This document shows, one piece after another, positions 6,413 to 8,057 of a DNA stretch of 8,057 nucleotides. The stretch's first letter is position 1, and each line of letters starts with the position of its first letter. The stretch is taken from assembly GCA_964575715.1 (NCBI GenBank), contig CAZNSG010000179.1:1-8057 (forward strand), read 5' to 3'. Under the pieces are notes generated by a model, which made no database searches, was not told the origin of the DNA, and was given only the letters and a program-made list of their open reading frames with translations. Both the position numbers and the translations under genes were made by a program. The DNA comes from PNAI01 sp964575715 (lineage in GTDB: Bacteria > Pseudomonadota > Alphaproteobacteria > Rhizobiales > Xanthobacteraceae).

Positions 6413-7891
6413 GTGGCTGCCAAATTAGCAAACCTGTGGAAGTGGTCACGCGTGCTGGCGTCTCCGGTGCTGCTGGCATGCGTTCTTGCTGCCTTTCTTG
6501 CCGCCTGCACCGGCCGGCTTGCCGACGATCGCCAGGCCGCCTCGAGCGATGTCCAAAGACCGGCGGCTATGTCGTCGGCGAGCGAGCGCGAACACGCACG
6601 CATCCTTGCGGCATACGGCGGCGCCTACGAGCAACCGCAACTGGAAGCGCTGCTCGCGCAGACCGTTGACCGGCTGGTGACGGCATCGGAGCGGCCGGAT
6701 GTCAAATACAAGGTGACGATCCTCAATTCGCCGGCGGTCAACGCGTTCGCGCTCACCAGCGGCCAGCTCTATGTCACCCGCGGGCTGCTCGTGCTTGCCA
6801 ACGACAGTTCGGAACTCGCCTCGGTGCTGTCCCACGAAATGGCGCATGTCATCGCGCGTCATGCCGCGTTCCGCGAGGACCAGGCGCGGCAGGCGATCAT
6901 CTTCAGCCGTGTCGCCTCCGATCTGCTGGGCGACCCGCAGATGGGCGCGCTCGCGCTGGCCAGATCGAAGATCGCGCTCGCGAGCTTTTCGCGCGCGCAA
7001 GAGTTCGAGGCTGACGGGATCGGCGTCGGAATTTCTGCCCGCGCCGGATTCGATCCCTATGGCGCGCAGCGCTTTCTGACTTCGATGGGGCTCAATGCCC
7101 AGCTCAAGGCGCGCGGTACCCGCGCCGACCAGCGCCCGCCGGACTTTCTCTCCTCGCATCCCTCCACACCGGATCGCATCGCCAATGCGCGCGCCAACGC
7201 CCGGCAATATGCCGGCCCCGGTGCCAGCAAACGGGACAAAAATGAATATCTGACACTGCTCGATGGACTCGTTTATGGCGAGGATCCGAGCGAGGGCTTT
7301 GTTCGCGGCCGGCGCTTTATTCATCCCAAGCTCGGATTTACCTTCGCAGCGCCAGACGGCTTCGTCCTCGACAATACCGCGCAGGCCATATTTGGCGTGA
7401 AGGACGGCGGCGCGCAAGCCTTGCGTCTCGACGTGGTACACGCACCGACCGAGCCGGCGCTGATCGAATATATGAACTCCGGCTGGATCGAGAACATCGA
7501 TCGTAGCAGCATCTCGGAATACGTGATCAACGGACTGCCGGCGGCGACCGCCACCGCCAGAAATGGGGAATGGACATTTCGCCTCTATGTCGTGCGATTT
7601 GACAGCGATGTTTACCGCTTCATCTTTGCAACCAAACTCGCCTCGGAAGCCACAGACCGCGCCTTTCGTGAGTCGATCGGAACTTTTCGTCGCATGAGTC
7701 CCGCTGAAGGGGCCTCGGCAAAACCGCTGCGTATCAATGTGGTGAAGGTGACCGCCGCAAGCACGATAGAAAAGCTCGCGCAGCAAATGGCCATCTCCGA
7801 CCGGGCGATCGAGCATTTCCGCGTGATCAACGGGCTCGGCCCCGGCGACAAGCTCAAGCCGGGCGATCTGGTCAAGATCTTGGTGGAATAG
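6413..7891 (+). CDS. M48-family zinc metalloprotease, lipoprotein with C-terminal LysM-like segment
   Basis: This is a 492-residue protein. The N-terminus has a hydrophobic stretch ending in the lipobox LAAC (Cys32), so it is probably a lipoprotein facing the periplasm. The M48 peptidase domain (about 60-265) contains HEMAH (His141, Glu142, His145) and FEADGIG, whose Glu199 should be the third zinc ligand; FLSSHPSTPDRI is also typical of BepA/LoiP-like proteases, which act in envelope protein quality control. A middle domain (about 300-430) starts GRRFIHPKLGFTFAAPDGF. The last 55 residues (VVKVTAASTIEKLAQQMAIS, then RVINGL, LKPGDLVKI) resemble a LysM repeat, suggesting peptidoglycan binding. 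GTG 6413 is chosen because ACAGG lies seven bases upstream and it gives a proper lipoprotein signal. Earlier in-frame starts lie inside the SNase gene. All catalytic residues are present. The substrate is unknown. Confidence 0.88.
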   Translation: MAAKLANLWKWSRVLASPVLLACVLAAFLAACTGRLADDRQAASSDVQRPAAMSSASEREHARILAAYGGAYEQPQLEALLAQTVDRLVTASERPDVKYKVTILNSPAVNAFALTSGQLYVTRGLLVLANDSSELASVLSHEMAHVIARHAAFREDQARQAIIFSRVASDLLGDPQMGALALARSKIALASFSRAQEFEADGIGVGISARAGFDPYGAQRFLTSMGLNAQLKARGTRADQRPPDFLSSHPSTPDRIANARANARQYAGPGASKRDKNEYLTLLDGLVYGEDPSEGFVRGRRFIHPKLGFTFAAPDGFVLDNTAQAIFGVKDGGAQALRLDVVHAPTEPALIEYMNSGWIENIDRSSISEYVINGLPAATATARNGEWTFRLYVVRFDSDVYRFIFATKLASEATDRAFRESIGTFRRMSPAEGASAKPLRINVVKVTAASTIEKLAQQMAISDRAIEHFRVINGLGPGDKLKPGDLVKILVE

Positions 7892-7910
7892 CCGCGCGCG
7901 AGCGAATAGC

Positions 7911-8036
7911 TTACGCGCTAGCAGCCTGTCGGACTGAGTTCCACAGCCACGGGCGTGATGTGTTTTTGACGGCATCCGTGCGCAGCAGGCGCCTGATCGC
8001 GTTTATTGCGACTTGCGCGCGCCCTGTCCGAGCCAT
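7911..8036 (-). CDS. Possible small protein of 41 residues, or end of a neighbouring element
   Basis: On the minus strand an ATG (8036-8034) preceded by AGGAG at good spacing opens a 41-codon frame ending in TAA (7913-7911). The product is basic and helix-prone (MARTGRAQVAINAIRRLL, later RPWLWNSVRQAASA). I do not recognise it. It converges on the M48 gene. Such a short frame can occur by chance in GC-rich DNA; the ribosome site is the main argument. The stretch could also be the edge of an insertion sequence lying beyond the window. Confidence 0.25.
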   Translation of the reverse strand: MARTGRAQVAINAIRRLLRTDAVKNTSRPWLWNSVRQAASA

Positions 8037-8057
8037 GATGCTCCTGTTTTTGGCGTG

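Noticed and set aside
6446..7975. Long minus-strand open frame of 509 codons opposite the M48 gene
   Set aside because: It is a shadow of the GC-rich M48 gene. Its product is Arg/Gly/His-rich without domains, while the plus strand has HEMAH, FEAD and a lipobox.
1..8057. CRISPR array, toxin-antitoxin pair or defence operon
   Set aside because: No regularly spaced direct repeats and no recognisable toxin, antitoxin, Cas or restriction proteins were seen on either strand.

Overview
The window looks like chromosomal DNA of an alphaproteobacterium, probably Hyphomicrobiales (Bradyrhizobium/Rhodopseudomonas-like). The grounds are the high GC content, a tRNA-Arg(CCT) with an encoded CCA, and protein families typical of that group (DUF3489, DUF2924, and a serine recombinase with a C-terminal 'LAFLAPDIVEAIL' region). 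The genus is inferred from protein style, not from a marker gene. The left two thirds (about 1-5310) is accessory DNA. The right third (tRNA-Arg onward) looks like ordinary chromosomal backbone.

Layout. 2-232 is the 3' end of an unrecognised reading frame that overlaps the GTG start of a small ASCH-domain (PUA-like) gene at 225-656. A complete IS630-family element (767-1942, TA-flanked, imperfect 22-bp terminal inverted repeats) lies next. Its transposase is split over two frames joined at an A8 slippery run (A_AAA_AAC), so it needs a -1 frameshift. After a leader of about 270 bases come three tightly packed, co-directional genes: a DUF3489 protein (2214-2849), a DUF2924 protein (2855-3352) and a large serine recombinase (3345-5105, overlapping DUF2924 by 8 bases). 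A 226-base spacer with a dyad at 5259-5310 separates the recombinase from tRNA-Arg(CCT) on the minus strand (5332-5408). To the right is a two-gene plus-strand operon: an exported SNase-like protein with altered catalytic residues (5536-6399), then, 13 bases on, an M48 metalloprotease lipoprotein with a C-terminal LysM-like segment (6413-7891). The window ends in a non-coding stretch that holds at most one small minus-strand frame (7911-8036).

How the parts work together. DUF3489, DUF2924 and the recombinase look like one mobile-element module: two small DNA-binding-type proteins translated with a site-specific recombinase, next to a tRNA gene that may mark the junction with the chromosome. 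The two DUF proteins are candidates for recombinase accessory or directionality factors; this is inference. The IS630 copy is a separate insertion between the ASCH gene and this module. The SNase-like and M48 genes are probably housekeeping envelope or periplasmic genes unrelated to the mobile DNA. I see no CRISPR array, no recognisable defence operon and no toxin-antitoxin pair. The best candidate for an under-described system is the DUF3489-DUF2924-recombinase cassette.
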